DNA from: Mediterraneibacter gnavus ATCC 29149
Lineage (GTDB): Bacteria > Bacillota > Clostridia > Lachnospirales > Lachnospiraceae
Direction: 5' to 3'
DNA: 64,000 nucleotides
Assembly: GCF_008121495.1 (NCBI RefSeq)
Contig: NZ_CP043051.1
Span: forward strand, 2,747,001 to 2,811,000
Positions 63,421 to 64,000 of the stretch are shown one piece after another. The position numbers were made by a program, and so were the translations under genes. The notes beneath the pieces were generated by a model. It was not told the DNA's origin. It did no database searches and saw only the letters and a list, made by a program, of their open reading frames with translations. The first letter of the stretch is position 1. The number at the start of each line of letters is the position of its first letter.

Positions 63421-64000
63421 ATGAGATGTACGCATTGTAATGCGATTATTCCGGAAGGCTGGATGCGTTGTCCCAGATGTGGAAAAGAAGTTCAGATCGT
63501 CCCTGATTACAATCCTCTGGATGATGTTCTTACACAGGAAGTAAAAGGCTCGGTCGAAGATGTTACCAGGCAGCTTCAGACAAAGGATGTCCGTGATTTT
63601 GGCAGAAGACAGGAAGTGTACCAGTCAAAAGCAACGCGGGTGCTCAGTCAGGAAGAGCTGGATGAAATACAGGCCGGGCGAGAGCGTGCGGCGAGAAACA
63701 GATCCCGTGCAGAGGCGAAACGAAAACAGCAGGAACGAAAAAAGCAGCTGGTTCGCAGAAGACGGAAAGTGCTTTTGATCCTGTTTCTGGTCCTGTTGAT
63801 TTTTGGAGCGGCGTTCGGCTATTTTCTGTATCAGAATTCTTATGTGGGAAAAGTGGCAAAAGGGTACGATGCACTGCAGATGAAAGAATATCAGACAGCA
63901 GAAAAATACTTCAAACATGCGATTGGAAAGAATGCCCAGAGGGCAGAGGCATATTCCGGTCTGGCAGAGACTTATATGGAACAGGATGAAGGGGATGAGG
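63421..64000 (+). CDS. Zinc-ribbon, single-TM, TPR-like protein (3' end beyond window)
   Basis: Partial gene, 193 codons visible, open to the window end. The N terminus is a zinc ribbon, CTHCNAIIPEGWMRCPRCGKEV (two CxxC pairs, residues 3-20). A charged Gln/Arg/Lys-rich stretch follows (about 75-118), then one membrane helix at about 119-139 (VLLILFLVLLIFGAAFGYFLY) and the start of a tetratricopeptide-like repeat (YDALQMKEYQTAEKYFKHAIGKN). Similar zinc_ribbon-TM-TPR proteins are common in Lachnospiraceae, without known function. AGGAGGAACTAAT precedes the ATG, 11 bases after folD. Confidence 0.85.
   Translation, partial: MRCTHCNAIIPEGWMRCPRCGKEVQIVPDYNPLDDVLTQEVKGSVEDVTRQLQTKDVRDFGRRQEVYQSKATRVLSQEELDEIQAGRERAARNRSRAEAKRKQQERKKQLVRRRRKVLLILFLVLLIFGAAFGYFLYQNSYVGKVAKGYDALQMKEYQTAEKYFKHAIGKNAQRAEAYSGLAETYMEQDEGDE

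Noticed and set aside
1..64000. CRISPR array, prophage or rRNA operon
   Set aside because: No regularly spaced repeats, phage structural genes or rRNA sequence were recognised anywhere in the window.

Overview
The window looks like chromosomal core genome of a strictly anaerobic, spore-forming Firmicute of the Lachnospiraceae (Mediterraneibacter/[Ruminococcus]/Blautia-like). The clues are an anaerobic class III ribonucleotide reductase, a GerA-type germination protein, A+T-rich SigA-type promoters with strong AGGAGG ribosome sites, a Rex redox regulator, formate-THF ligase plus FolD, DUF1540 and YitT proteins, and a probable Re-citrate synthase beside isocitrate dehydrogenase. The genus assignment is inference; no 16S gene is present.

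Layout. 0-6.4 kb: DUF1540 protein, AI-2E-family permease, acetyl-type MetA, a frameshifted D,D-carboxypeptidase, a PLP aminotransferase and an FMN alpha-hydroxy-acid enzyme with an extra cysteine cluster. 6.4-14.4 kb: nrdDG behind tandem NrdR-like boxes, dUTPase, a monofunctional glycosyltransferase, a GerA-family germination protein, DegV and a convergent NSS transporter. 14.5-16 kb: infC-rpmI-rplT behind a long structured leader, infC probably starting at AUU. 16.1-17.4 kb: two inverted tRNA-Leu(AAG) genes flanking a degraded AAA-ATPase remnant. 17.4-21 kb: MarR-MATE and a two-domain PPK2 enzyme. 21-28 kb: dnaG-rpoD-trmK-nif3, a TGS/uridine-kinase-like protein and YitT. 28-33 kb (minus): aroC-potA-potB-potCD, with permease and binding protein fused. 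33-36.5 kb: L,D-transpeptidase, tgt, yajC. 36.6-43.4 kb: leuB-ilvD-ilvB-serC-serA. 43.5-46.9 kb: Re-citrate synthase candidate, GntR, icd. 47-48.2 kb: ECF sigma and zinc-binding anti-sigma. 48.2-54.2 kb: ABC-F protein, rex, nnr, alr, mazF. 54.2-64 kb: yebC, a 43-residue basic protein, a CFI-box protein coupled to metY, a ClpP-like protease, ftsK/spoIIIE, fhs, folD, and a zinc-ribbon/TM/TPR protein running off the end.

How the genes work together. MetA with Glu111 (acetyl-CoA type) and MetY together suggest an O-acetylhomoserine route to homocysteine. The citrate synthase candidate and NADP-type Icd would supply 2-oxoglutarate for glutamate, though aconitase is not in the window. SerC/SerA with Fhs/FolD link serine and one-carbon metabolism. 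No CRISPR array, prophage, transposase or rRNA was seen. I found no clearly new multi-gene system. The best leads are the inverted tRNA-Leu(AAG) pair around a decayed ATPase gene, the Re-citrate synthase cluster with a candidate operator, the cysteine-rich FMN enzyme, an apparently antitoxin-less MazF, and the unannotated 43-residue ORF.
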